This document shows, one piece after another, positions 32,194-40,380 of a stretch of DNA of 64,000 nucleotides (its first letter is position 1; each line of letters begins with the position of its first letter). The stretch lies in assembly GCA_963716215.1 (NCBI GenBank), contig OY970298.1:1364001-1428000 (forward strand), given 5' to 3'. The translations under genes and the position numbers were made by a program. This stretch comes from JACVRW01 sp963716215 (GTDB taxonomy: Bacteria > Actinomycetota > Thermoleophilia > Solirubrobacterales > Thermoleophilaceae). The notes beneath the pieces were generated by a model. It saw only the letters and a program-made list of their open reading frames with translations. It was not told the DNA's origin and ran no database searches.

Positions 32194-33489
32194 GTGGATT
32201 TCAGGCTCAACGACGAACAGCTCGAGTACCAGGATCACTGCCGCCGCTTCGCGCGCGAGGTGATCAGGCCGGTCGCCGCCGAGCACGACCGCGAGGAGAG
32301 CGTGCCGTGGGAGGCGATCCGCGCCGCCCGCGAGTGGGGCCTCCACGGGCTGGACCACATCCAGAAGCTGGGCACCGACCCCGACGGGCTGTTCGGCTGC
32401 ATCTACGCCGAGGAGCTGCACTGGGGCTGCGCCGGCATCGCGCTCGCGATCCAGGGCGGCTCGCTGGCCGCCGCGGGCATCGCCAGCTCCGGCACCCCTG
32501 AGCAGATCGGTCGCTGGATACCCGAGTGCTTCGGCATGGGCGACGAGATCAAGCTCGGCGCCTATGCGGTCACCGAGCCGAGCGCCGGGTCCGACGTGCG
32601 CTCGCTGCGCACGACCGCCAAGCAGGACGGCGACGAGTGGGTCCTGAACGGGACCAAGGTCTTCATCACCAACGGCGGCATCGCCGACGTGACCGTCGTG
32701 GTCGCCACCGTCGACCCCGATCTCGGCCACCGCGGGCAGGCGTCGTTCGTGGTGCCGAAGGACACGCCCGGCCTGTCGATGGGCAAGAAGGAGTCCAAGC
32801 TCGGCATCCGCGCCTCTCAGACCTCCGAGGTGATCCTCGAGGACTGCCGCGTGCCGGTGGAGTACCTGCTCGGCGGCCAGGAGAAGCTGGAGAAGAAGCT
32901 GGCGCGCGCCCGCTCGGGCGAGTCGACCGGGCGTTCCTCGAACGCGCTCGCGACGTTCGAGCTCACCCGCCCCCTGGTTGGCGCGTCGGCCCTCGGCATC
33001 GCGCAAGCCGCCTACGAGTGGACGCTCGAGTACCTCGAGGGCCGCGAAGAGGACGGCACCCCGCTGCTCGAGCAGCAGCGCGTGCAGCAGGTGCTGGCCG
33101 AGGTGGCGACCGAGATCGAGGCCGCCCGCCTGCTCGTGTGGCGCGCGGCCTGGATGGGCCGCAACGGCATCCCGCTGACCGCCGGACAGGGCTCGATGTC
33201 GAAGCTCAAGGCCGGCGACGTGACGATGTGGGCGACCACCACGCTGATGGACCTCGTCGGTCCCTACGCGCAGACCACGGACTGCCCCCTGGAGAAGTTC
33301 TTCAGGGACGCCAAGATCTACCAGATCTTCGAGGGCACGGCCCAGATGCAGCGGCTCGTGATCTCGCGCCTCCAGCGGGCCGAGTACCAGCAGCGCCTGC
33401 AGGCGGTGCCCGAGGTGCTCGAGCAGGCCCCTGGCAACGCGCCGGGCGACGTCGTGCGCTCCGCGGCGGAGTCGCTGCCGGCCGCATAG
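32194..33489 (+). CDS. Acyl-CoA dehydrogenase (single-subunit type)
   Basis: 431 aa from GTG 32194; GGAGG lies 8 nt upstream, better than the ATG at 32158 that falls inside the operator. Motifs: YAVTEPSAGSDVRSLRTTAKQDGDEWVLNGTKVFITNGG, and IYQIFEGTAQMQRLVISR, whose Glu is the catalytic base. An insert of about 20 residues (EKLEKKLARARSGESTGRSSNALATF) lies in the middle. Shared operator links it to the thiolase/hydroxyacyl-CoA dehydrogenase genes. Confidence 0.92.
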   Translation: MDFRLNDEQLEYQDHCRRFAREVIRPVAAEHDREESVPWEAIRAAREWGLHGLDHIQKLGTDPDGLFGCIYAEELHWGCAGIALAIQGGSLAAAGIASSGTPEQIGRWIPECFGMGDEIKLGAYAVTEPSAGSDVRSLRTTAKQDGDEWVLNGTKVFITNGGIADVTVVVATVDPDLGHRGQASFVVPKDTPGLSMGKKESKLGIRASQTSEVILEDCRVPVEYLLGGQEKLEKKLARARSGESTGRSSNALATFELTRPLVGASALGIAQAAYEWTLEYLEGREEDGTPLLEQQRVQQVLAEVATEIEAARLLVWRAAWMGRNGIPLTAGQGSMSKLKAGDVTMWATTTLMDLVGPYAQTTDCPLEKFFRDAKIYQIFEGTAQMQRLVISRLQRAEYQQRLQAVPEVLEQAPGNAPGDVVRSAAESLPAA

Positions 33490-33499
33490 CCTGCCGCGG

Positions 33500-34564
33500 G
33501 TGCGCACGCTCACCCGCCGCGAGCTGACCGCGGCCCTCACCGCTCGCCAGCTGTTGCTCGAACGCACGCGGCTGGCGCCCGCCGAGGCGATCCGCCTGCT
33601 CACGCCGCTGCAGGGCCAGGACTCGCCCGCGCCGTACATCGCGTTGGCCGCGCGCCTCGACGGCTTCACCCCGAGCGACCTCGAGGCCGCGCTCGCGAAG
33701 GGCGACGTGGTGAAGACCACGATCATGCGCGTGACGCTCCACCTCGTCGCCGCGTCGGAGTACCCGGCCTACGCCCAGCTGGCGCGCCAGACGCGGATGC
33801 GCAAGTGGCGCAAGGACTTCGCGCACCTCGACGAGGCCGAGGTGACGGCCGAGCTGGGCGCGTGGCTGCGCGAGCCGCGCACCAACCTCGAGATCCGCGA
33901 GCGCGTGGGCGCCTACGAGGGCGTGGTCGCGGACGCCTACTCGCCGATCGTCTTCGCCCGCACGCTGCTGCCGCTGGTCCAGCCGCCGCCGGCCGGTTTC
34001 TGGCGCGACCGCCGCCGCCCGACGTTCATCCTCGATCCGCGCCCGCTGCCGGATCCGGCGGACGCGGCGGCGCTCGCGCTTGCGCGCTACCTCGCCGCCT
34101 TCGGGCCCGCCAGCATGCGCGACGCCGCCGCCTGGGCGGGCGTCGCCCAGCGCGACTTCGCCGAGGCGCGCGAGCGCGTGCGCACCGTCTCCTATCGCGA
34201 CGAGCACGGCACCGAGCTGCTGGACCTGCCCGGCGCGCCGCTGCCGCCCGCCCGGACCAGGCTGCCGGTGCGGCTGCTGGCACGCTGGGAGCAGCCGCTG
34301 CTCGCGTACGCCCAGCGCGAGCGGATCATCCCGCCGGAGGTCGAGCCGCTGGGGCTCACGCACAGCGGCGCCCAGACGATCACGGTCGACGGCCGCGTGG
34401 CCGCCAGCTGGTGGCTGCGACGCGCACGGGGGGCGGTGCAGGTCGAGGTCGTCCCACACGTGGACATCCGCCGCTCCGCGCTGAGCGCGATCCGCGCCGA
34501 GGCCAAGCGCACCGCACGCTTCGCCGAGCCGGACGCGCGCGGCGTGGAAGTCACCGGGCTGTAG
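33500..34564 (+). CDS. Winged-helix DNA-binding protein, AlkZ-like (HTH_42 family)
   Basis: 354 aa from GTG 33500 (TAGCCT 7 nt upstream). The N-terminal half reads ARQLLLERTRLAPAEAIRLLTPLQGQDSPAPYIALAARL; the Gln38-Gly-Gln40 matches the QxQ motif of AlkZ, a DNA glycosylase that opens crosslinks made by natural products. KTTIMRVTLHLV and LARYLAAFGPASMRDAAAWAGV are family signatures, and the tail holds a domain with VAASWWLRR. Glycosylase activity is inferred from the motif only. Confidence 0.82.
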   Translation: MRTLTRRELTAALTARQLLLERTRLAPAEAIRLLTPLQGQDSPAPYIALAARLDGFTPSDLEAALAKGDVVKTTIMRVTLHLVAASEYPAYAQLARQTRMRKWRKDFAHLDEAEVTAELGAWLREPRTNLEIRERVGAYEGVVADAYSPIVFARTLLPLVQPPPAGFWRDRRRPTFILDPRPLPDPADAAALALARYLAAFGPASMRDAAAWAGVAQRDFAEARERVRTVSYRDEHGTELLDLPGAPLPPARTRLPVRLLARWEQPLLAYAQRERIIPPEVEPLGLTHSGAQTITVDGRVAASWWLRRARGAVQVEVVPHVDIRRSALSAIRAEAKRTARFAEPDARGVEVTGL

Positions 34565-34589
34565 GGCCCGGCGGCGTATTCTCGCTCCG

Positions 34590-35480
34590 GTGATCGCTCC
34601 GCTCGCTCACGTCGGGAGCGGCGTCTTCGAGCCGCTGCAGCTGCTGCCCCCGCTGGTGGCGCTGCTCGCCTACTGGGCGCGCGTGCGGACGCTCGGGCGC
34701 CAGGGGCGGCCGGTCCCGGCCTGGCGCATGGCGTGCTTCGGCGCGGGCATCGCGCTGATCTTCGCCGCGCTGGTGTCGCCGGTGGCCCACATCGGCGGCG
34801 AGCTGGTGCTCGCGCACATGGCCCAGCACGTGATGATGGCCGACCTCGCCGCGCTGTTGCTGGTGCTCGGGCTGACCGGGCCGCTGCTGCAGCCGCTGCT
34901 CGCCACCGGCATCGCACGCCGCCTGCGCGTGCTCGCCCATCCGGTCGTGGCCTTCGGCCTGTGGGCCACCGATCTGTACGTGTGGCACCTGCCGGTGCTC
35001 TACCAGGCGGCGCTCACGTCCGAGCCCGTCCACGCCCTGCAACACGCCAGCTTCCTGTTCTTCGGCTTCACGATGTGGCTCGCGCTGCTCGGCCCGCTGC
35101 CCCAGCCGGAGTGGTTCGGCAACGGCGCGAAGCTGCTCTACATCGTCGCCGTTCGCCTCACCGGCGCGCTGCTCGGCAACCTGTTCATCTGGTCGGGGAC
35201 CGTGTTCTACCCCGACTACCGGCCCGGGCAGGCGAGCTGGGACCTGTCGCCGCTGCAGGACCAGGGCGCGGCCGGCACGATCATGATGATCGAAAGCAGC
35301 CTCGTGACCGTATTGCTCTTGGGTTGGCTGTTCGTGAAGACCGCACGCGAGTCGGAGGAGCGCCAGGAGCTGCTGGAGCTCGCGAACGCGCGCGGGCTGG
35401 AGCTGACCGAGCGCCGCGCCGCCCGCGCGGTGGCGTCCGGCCGCGGTGGGGAGCTGCGCCGCCGCCTGGAGCGCGCATGA
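34590..35480 (+). CDS. CtaG-like cytochrome c oxidase assembly protein (caa3 type)
   Basis: 296 aa with about seven membrane helices. LVLAHMAQHVMMADLAALLLVLGL carries the conserved His pair, and VWHLPVLYQAAL, HALQHASFLFFGFTMWLALLGPLPQPEWFG and PDQQ-like PLQDQGAAGTIMMIE are typical of CtaG of Bacillus and actinobacteria. It helps insert copper into the oxidase. No oxidase genes are in view. GTG 34590 has TATTCT 7 nt upstream. Its stop overlaps the following lipoprotein start. Confidence 0.92.
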   Translation: MIAPLAHVGSGVFEPLQLLPPLVALLAYWARVRTLGRQGRPVPAWRMACFGAGIALIFAALVSPVAHIGGELVLAHMAQHVMMADLAALLLVLGLTGPLLQPLLATGIARRLRVLAHPVVAFGLWATDLYVWHLPVLYQAALTSEPVHALQHASFLFFGFTMWLALLGPLPQPEWFGNGAKLLYIVAVRLTGALLGNLFIWSGTVFYPDYRPGQASWDLSPLQDQGAAGTIMMIESSLVTVLLLGWLFVKTARESEERQELLELANARGLELTERRAARAVASGRGGELRRRLERA

Positions 35481-35944
35481 AGCGCGCCGTGCTCGCGCTG
35501 ATCGCGCTGGCGCTGCTCGCCGGCTGCGACGACTCGGACGCGCCGCAACCGCAGCCGCAGCCAGAGTCCCAGGTGCGCGACGGGGTGCGTTCCCCCGAGG
35601 GCGTGATGATCCGCGACTGGCTGATGGCCGTGAAGCGCGGCGACTACGCCCAGGCGGCCACGTTCTTCGCGCCCGGCGCGATCATCGACCAGGGCCGGCC
35701 CATCCGGCTGCGCGACGCCGCGGCGGCGCGCCTCTTCAACGCCGGCCTGCCCTGCTCCGCCGACCTGGTGGAGCTGGAGGACGAGGGCAAGCAGGTGCTG
35801 GCCACGTTCCGGCTCGCGACCGGACCAGGCGGTCCCTGCCGCGGGCGCGTCCAGGTGCGCTACACGATCGTGGACGGGAAGTTCACGGAGTGGCGCCAGC
35901 TCGATACGGACACGCCCCCCGAGCCCGAGGGCCCGGTCGTCTAG
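35477..35944 (+). CDS. Small lipoprotein with an NTF2-like domain
   Basis: 155 aa. Lipobox LALLAGC near residue 16, then a Pro/Gln linker (PQPQPQPESQ). The body, VMIRDWLMAVKRGDYAQAATFFAPGAIIDQGRPIRLRDAAAARLFN ... VRYTIVDGKFTEWRQLD, looks like a SnoaL/NTF2-type cup fold. The ATGA overlap with ctaG suggests coupled expression. Function unknown; a link to oxidase assembly is only positional. Confidence 0.75.
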   Translation: MKRAVLALIALALLAGCDDSDAPQPQPQPESQVRDGVRSPEGVMIRDWLMAVKRGDYAQAATFFAPGAIIDQGRPIRLRDAAAARLFNAGLPCSADLVELEDEGKQVLATFRLATGPGGPCRGRVQVRYTIVDGKFTEWRQLDTDTPPEPEGPVV

Positions 35945-36423
35945 CGCTCCGCCTCGATCCGCGCACGCTCGGCCAGCCGGTTGTCGCGCCGCAGCTGCGC
36001 TTCGCGTGCCCGGCGCTCCTCGTCGGGCGTGGCGGGCGCCACCGGGGGCACCGCGGTCGGCTGGCCCTCGTCGTCGAGCGCGACCATCGTCAGGTAGGCG
36101 GTGGAGGTGTGGGTGACCTCGGCCGTGCGGATGTTCTCGGCCTCCACGCGAACTCCGACCTCCATCGAGGTGCGCCATGCCGCGTTCACGGTTGCCCTGA
36201 CCGTCACCAGGTGCCCGACGTAGACGGGGTGCAGGAACGTCATCCGGTCCATCGCGACGGTCACGACCCGGGCGCCCGAATGACGGACTGCGGCGATCCC
36301 GGCCACTTCGTCGCAGAGGTACATGATCACCCCGCCGTGCACGTTGCCGGAGTTGTTGGCCTCGCCGACACCCATCCAGCGGCTGAGCTCCGAGTGCGAC
36401 TCCGATGGCGGTCTGGGCTGCAC
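35941..36423 (-). CDS. Acyl-CoA thioesterase, hotdog fold (YciA/BFIT type)
   Basis: 160 aa. NNSGNVHGGVIMYLCDEVAGIAAVRHSGARVVTVAMDRMTFLHPVYVGHLVTVRATVNAAWRTSMEVGVRVEAE is the acyl-CoA thioesterase hotdog core, with the catalytic-type Asp in LCDEVAG. It hydrolyses acyl-CoA to free acid and CoA. The tail after residue 115 is charged and helical. Start GTG 36423 has TAGACT 10 nt upstream on the minus strand. Converges with the lipoprotein gene. Confidence 0.9.
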   Translation of the reverse strand: MQPRPPSESHSELSRWMGVGEANNSGNVHGGVIMYLCDEVAGIAAVRHSGARVVTVAMDRMTFLHPVYVGHLVTVRATVNAAWRTSMEVGVRVEAENIRTAEVTHTSTAYLTMVALDDEGQPTAVPPVAPATPDEERRAREAQLRRDNRLAERARIEAER

Positions 36424-36479
36424 GGCGCCGGGTAGTCTAGGTTCCCAACCCCGACGACACGCAAGCTGAAGGAGGCGGG

Positions 36480-37235
36480 ATGCCGGGACTTGGCGGGCGG
36501 ATGTCCACCGTAATCAAGTCGAAGATCTCGAAGATGCTCGATCGGGCCGAAGACCCGGGCGAGACGCTCGACTACGGCTATCAGAAGCAGGTCGAGCTGC
36601 TTCAGAACGTCAAGAAGGGCATCGCCGACGTCGTGACGTCGAAGAAGCGCCTTCAGATGCAGTCCTCGAAGCTCGAGCAGCAGATCGTCAAGCTCGACAC
36701 CCAGGCTCGTCAGGCGCTGTCGCAGGGCCGCGAGGACCTGGCCCGGGTCGCGCTCGAGCGCAAGACGCTCGCGCAGACCGAGCTGCAGTCGCTCGACTCG
36801 CAGGTCAAGGAGCTGGAGGGCCAGCAGGAGGCCCTGACGGCCAACGAGCAGAAGCTGCGCCAGAAGATCGAGCAGTTCCGCACCAAGAAGGAGGTCATCA
36901 AGGCGCAGTACTCGGCCGCCGAGGCTCAGGTGCGCATCTCCGAGGCCGCCAACGGCGTGGGCGAGGAGATGGCCGACCTAGGGCTCGCGATCCAGCGCGC
37001 CGAGGACAAGACCGAGACGATGCGCGCCCGCGCCTCCGCGGTGGAGGAGCTCGAGAAGGCGGGCACGTTCGACGACCTCAGCCAGCTCGGATCGGGGCAG
37101 GACGACATCGATCGCCAGCTCCAAGAGCTCACCAGCGGGTCGCAGGTCGACGACGAGCTGAGCAAGATGAAGGCCGAGCTCGGCTCGGGCGGCGACGACG
37201 CGCCCGCACTCGAGCAGGGGGAGGAGAAGGCGTGA
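36480..37235 (+). CDS. pspA: PspA/IM30 family envelope-stress protein
   Basis: 251 aa, almost entirely coiled coil. LDRAEDPGETLDYGYQKQVELLQNVKKGIADVVTSKKRLQMQ is the PspA N-terminal region, followed by long helices to about residue 175 and an acidic tail. ESCRT-III-related proteins of this family bind stressed membranes. AAGGAGG lies 5 nt before the ATG; a second ATG at 36501 is less well placed. Overlaps pspAA (GTGA), confirming an operon. Confidence 0.93.
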   Translation: MPGLGGRMSTVIKSKISKMLDRAEDPGETLDYGYQKQVELLQNVKKGIADVVTSKKRLQMQSSKLEQQIVKLDTQARQALSQGREDLARVALERKTLAQTELQSLDSQVKELEGQQEALTANEQKLRQKIEQFRTKKEVIKAQYSAAEAQVRISEAANGVGEEMADLGLAIQRAEDKTETMRARASAVEELEKAGTFDDLSQLGSGQDDIDRQLQELTSGSQVDDELSKMKAELGSGGDDAPALEQGEEKA

Positions 37236-37510
37236 TAGTGAGGGTCTCCGGCGAGGGCCAGTTCCGGCTGCCCGACGAGGATGCGGACCGGCTCAACGAG
37301 CTGGACAACCGCGCCGTCGCCGCTGTCGAGCAGGGCGACCAGACCGGCTTCAAGGAGCTGTGGTCGCAGATGCTCGAGATCGTCGCGAGCGACGGCAACG
37401 CCCTGGACGACGACGAGCTGGTGGAATCCGACGTGATCCTGCCGCCGCGCGACATCACGTTCCAGGAGGCCATGGGCGAGTTCACGGGCGAAGGGCTGAT
37501 TCCGGACTAG
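37232..37510 (+). CDS. pspAA: PspA-associated protein PspAA
   Basis: 92 aa: MIVRVSGEGQFRLPDEDADRLNELDNRAVAAVEQGDQTGFKELWSQMLEIV ... VILPPRDITFQEAMGEF. IVRVxGEGQFRL and LPPRDITxxE are PspAA signatures. In actinobacteria and others it accompanies PspA; its biochemical action is not known. Starts inside the pspA stop codon. Confidence 0.9.
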   Translation: MIVRVSGEGQFRLPDEDADRLNELDNRAVAAVEQGDQTGFKELWSQMLEIVASDGNALDDDELVESDVILPPRDITFQEAMGEFTGEGLIPD

Positions 37511-37522
37511 GAGGAGGGGACG

Positions 37523-37927
37523 ATGGACGAAGCAGGGCTCAAGGCGATCCCGCTGTTCGCGGGCCTCAACCGCAAGGAGGTCCGGGCGCTCGCTCCGAGG
37601 GCCGACGTGGTGGAGCTCGACCAGGGCCGTGCGATCGTGCGCGAAGGCGAGTGGCCCTACGAGTTCTTCGCCATCCAGGACGGAACCGCGGAGGTGAGGC
37701 GCGGCGAGCAATTGCTCGCCGAGCTCGGCCCGGGTGACTTCTTCGGTGAGATGGGCCTGGTGGACGACGTGCGCCGCAACGCCACCGTGGTGGCCAGCAG
37801 CCCGATCAAGGTGGTCGTGATGACCGCCCAGGCGTTCCGCCAGACCGCACGCGAGCTGCCCGCGGTGGCGGACAAGATCCGCGCCGCGATCGACGAGCGC
37901 TGCCGGCAGCTCGACGCGGTGAACTAG
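37523..37927 (+). CDS. Cyclic-nucleotide-binding domain protein without DNA-binding domain
   Basis: 134 aa, a single Crp-like cNMP-binding barrel: IPLFAGLNRKEVRALAPRADVVELDQGRAIVREGEWPYEFFAIQDGTAEVRRGEQLLAELGPGDFFGEMGLVDDVRRNATVVASSPIKVVVMT. The FGEMGL loop (phosphate-binding cassette) is present, with RRNATVVA in place of RSA.TV. No helix-turn-helix. GGAGGGG precedes the ATG. Lies 12 nt after pspAA, so probably a stress-operon member. Confidence 0.88.
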   Translation: MDEAGLKAIPLFAGLNRKEVRALAPRADVVELDQGRAIVREGEWPYEFFAIQDGTAEVRRGEQLLAELGPGDFFGEMGLVDDVRRNATVVASSPIKVVVMTAQAFRQTARELPAVADKIRAAIDERCRQLDAVN

Positions 37928-37936
37928 CGCCACTTG

Positions 37937-37953
37937 CCCCGGCAACGCCGGGG
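37937..37953 (+). terminator. Stem-loop, possible terminator of the psp operon
   Basis: CCCCGGC, three-base loop, GCCGGGG: a perfect 7-bp stem ten bases after the stop of the cNMP-domain gene. No T-run follows, as is common in actinobacterial terminators. Lies upstream of TAGGTT (37957-37962), a candidate -10 of the next gene. Confidence 0.45.
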
Positions 37954-37997
37954 AGTTAGGTTCGGTCCCGCAGTCCGACCCGGACGAAAGGGACTCC

Positions 37998-39383
37998 ATG
38001 GCCACCGAAGTAGCGACCCTCTCCGAGACACTCAGGGGGCCGGTCCTCACCCCAGCCGATCCGGGCTTCGCCGCGATTCGTGCCGAGTTCAACGCGATGC
38101 ACGACGGGGAGGCCGCGCTGGTCGCCAGCTGCACGGGCGCCGCCGACGTCGTCGACGCGGTCAACTTCGCCCGCGCGCAGGGCCTCGACGTCGCGGTGCG
38201 CGGCGGCGGGCACTCGGTCGCCGGCCTGTCCTCGATCGACGGCGGCATGCTGATCGACCTCGCCCCGATGTCCGGCGTGCAGGTCGACCCCGAGCGCCGG
38301 CTCGCGCACGTCCAGGGCGGCGCGCTCTGGGGTGACCTCGACCGCGAGACCCAGGCGTACGGCCTGGTCGTGCCCGGCGGCGTGGTGTCGGACACCGGAG
38401 TCGCGGGCCTCGCGCTGGGCGGCGGCTACGGCTGGCTGCGCCGCAGGTACGGCTTGTCCTGCGACCACCTCGTGGAGGCCCAGCTGGTGACGGCGGCCGG
38501 CGAGCTGGTCACCGCCTCGGCCGAGTCGCACCCGGACCTGTTCTGGGCGATCCGGGGCGGCGGCGGCAACTTCGGGATCGTCACCTCGTTCACGTTCGAC
38601 CTGCAGCCGCTCGGGCCGATCGTCGGCTTCTCGGCAACGATGTATCCGCTCGAGGAGGTCGCGGACGTGATGCGCGGCTGGCGCTCGTATGTCGAGGGCG
38701 CTCCGAACGAGGTGACCGCGACGATGGTGACGATCACGTTCCCGGCCAACCCGGAGATGCCCGAGGCGATCCACGACCGCCCCGTCGCGATCGTCGGCGG
38801 CGTGTACGTGGGCGACCCGGAGGAGGGTCTGGCGGAGATGCAGCCCCTGCGCGAGCTCGGGACGGTGCTGTTCGACATGTCCGGCCCGACCCCGTTCTCG
38901 GGCGTGCAGAGCGGGTTCGACCCGCTGTTCCCGCGCAATCAGCTGCGCGCGTACTGGAAGTCGCAGTACCTGGACGAGCTGAGCGACGACGCGATCGCCA
39001 CCTTCGCGGCCAAGGCGCAGGCGCGCCCGGCTCCGCTGACGCTGGTGAACATGTTCCACATGGGCGGGGCGATCAACGACGTGGGCGCGGAGGACACCGC
39101 GTTCGCGGAGCGCTCGGCCTCGTACATGGCGTCGATCGACGGGATGTGGACGGACCCCGCCGACGACGCGGACAACATCGCGTGGGTGCGGTCGGCCTGG
39201 GAGGCCATCGGTGAGTACGGCACCGGAGCGGTCTACCTCAACTTCACCGGTCTGGCCGACGAGGCGCCGACGGCGGGCGTGGACAGCGCCTTCGGGCGCA
39301 ACCTGCGCCGGCTGGAGGAGATCAAGGCCCGCTACGACCCCGACAACTTCTTCCGCCTCAACAACAACATCAAGCCGGCGTAG
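37998..39383 (+). CDS. FAD-linked oxidoreductase, berberine-bridge-enzyme type
   Basis: 461 aa. The PCMH-type FAD domain contains DVAVRGGGHSVAGLSSIDGGMLIDLAPM, whose His is the covalent FAD site, and GGVVSDTGVAGLALGGGYGWLRRRYGLSCDHLVEAQLV. The second (Cys) covalent site of bicovalent enzymes is not evident. The C-terminal BBE motif is RLEEIKARYDPDNFFRLNNNI. Such enzymes oxidise alcohols, sugars or alkaloid-like compounds; substrate unknown. AAAGGGA precedes the ATG. Confidence 0.9.
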   Translation: MATEVATLSETLRGPVLTPADPGFAAIRAEFNAMHDGEAALVASCTGAADVVDAVNFARAQGLDVAVRGGGHSVAGLSSIDGGMLIDLAPMSGVQVDPERRLAHVQGGALWGDLDRETQAYGLVVPGGVVSDTGVAGLALGGGYGWLRRRYGLSCDHLVEAQLVTAAGELVTASAESHPDLFWAIRGGGGNFGIVTSFTFDLQPLGPIVGFSATMYPLEEVADVMRGWRSYVEGAPNEVTATMVTITFPANPEMPEAIHDRPVAIVGGVYVGDPEEGLAEMQPLRELGTVLFDMSGPTPFSGVQSGFDPLFPRNQLRAYWKSQYLDELSDDAIATFAAKAQARPAPLTLVNMFHMGGAINDVGAEDTAFAERSASYMASIDGMWTDPADDADNIAWVRSAWEAIGEYGTGAVYLNFTGLADEAPTAGVDSAFGRNLRRLEEIKARYDPDNFFRLNNNIKPA

Positions 39384-39686
39384 GCCGGCCGTAGCGCTCG
39401 TAGATCACGCGCGAGCCGAACGTCCTGGTCTCGATCAGGTCCATCGGGACGTCTTCGGTGACCGGCGGCAGGAACGGCGTGCCGCCACCGATGACGACCG
39501 GATAGCGGAACATGCGCAGTTCGTCGACGAGGCCGAGCTCGATCGCCTGCGCGGCCAGGCCGGGGCCGCCGACCGCGACGTCCTTGTCGGTCGCGTCCAG
39601 CGCCGCAACGGCCTCCTCGGCCACCGAGGGCCCTCGCGGTCGTTGATGAAGCCGTCCACCGAAACGCTCATCGAGAAGATCAACAT
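39370..39686 (-). pseudogene. Decayed RibD C-terminal / dihydrofolate reductase-like gene with internal deletion and frameshift
   Basis: The minus strand opens MLIFSMSVSVDGFINDREGP at 39686, the standard N-terminus of these reductases. At about 39650 the frame breaks and continues in another frame as VAEEAVAALDATDKDVAVGGPGLAAQAIELGLVDELRMFRYPVVIGGGTPFLPP to 39370, the standard C-terminal half. About 70-80 residues that normally lie between (including the substrate-side helices) are missing, and total length is 317 nt. The C-terminal part alone could start at a GTG, but would lack the cofactor-binding strands. Confidence 0.7.
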
Positions 39687-39703
39687 GACCTCAGACCGCT
39701 GTT

Positions 39704-40279
39704 CTACAGCGGGATCTCCCAGAGTGGGAACCAGCGGGTGATGTCCTGCTCGAAGGGCAGCTCCTCGCCGACCTGAGCCTTCAGACGCAGCTCTCGCTCG
39801 GAGTCGCGGGCCTGCTCGCCCGGCGCCGGGATGAACGGGTAGTAGCCGCCCCGCTTGAAGTTGTAGATGAAGTAGACCGACTGCCCCTTGTCCTCGAAGG
39901 GGAACACGGCGGCCAGCAGGCGGTCGCCGTAGCCGCTGCCCTGGAGCTGGGTGGAGATCGTGTTGAGCGCCACCACCAGGTCCTCGAAGTCGGGGTCGCG
40001 CAGCACCAGCCAGCGGTAGCCGTACTCGTCCGCCGAGGACTCGACCACGGTGCCGGTGTCCTCGGTGGTCCCGCGCAGCAGCTCCTCGGTCTCGGCAACG
40101 ATCCCGTCGAAGTCCGCGGTCTCCAGCGGCTGGAAGACGATCCCGGCGGAGTCCTTGTGCTTGAGCCCGAGCCCGGTGTCCAGGGTCACCTGCGCGGTCG
40201 TCATCGCGAACAGGCGATCGGGCGCGGCGCCCTTGAGCTTCTTGCCCTTGCCGCCCAGCAGCGCGTCCAGGAAACCCAT
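39704..40279 (-). CDS. pspAB: PspA-associated protein PspAB
   Basis: 191 aa: MGFLDALLGGKGKKLKGAAPDRLFAMTTAQVTLDTGLGLKHKDSAGIVFQPLETADF ... AALNTISTQLQGSGYGDRLLAAVFPFEDKGQSVYFIYNFKRGGYYPFIP ... WFPLWEIPL. The GFLDALLGxxK opening and the FxxxxYxxxYxIYNFKRGxYYPF block match PspAB, which travels with PspA and HtpX in actinobacteria. Function unknown. Lies just downstream of htpX on the same strand and faces pspA-pspAA 2 kb away. Confidence 0.85.
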   Translation of the reverse strand: MGFLDALLGGKGKKLKGAAPDRLFAMTTAQVTLDTGLGLKHKDSAGIVFQPLETADFDGIVAETEELLRGTTEDTGTVVESSADEYGYRWLVLRDPDFEDLVVALNTISTQLQGSGYGDRLLAAVFPFEDKGQSVYFIYNFKRGGYYPFIPAPGEQARDSERELRLKAQVGEELPFEQDITRWFPLWEIPL

Positions 40280-40380
40280 CAGCTCGCTGCAAACCGGCGC
40301 CTACCGGCGTCTCGGTCGCTCGCGTGCCTAGCACGCTTCGCTCCCTGCGTCCTTGCCAGGCTTGGTTTTCGCGGCTGACG

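Noticed and set aside
39435..40334. A 299-codon minus-strand frame covering pspAB and the dead reductase
   Set aside because: Except for its last part, which is the N-terminus of the decayed reductase, it is an off-frame reading of pspAB.
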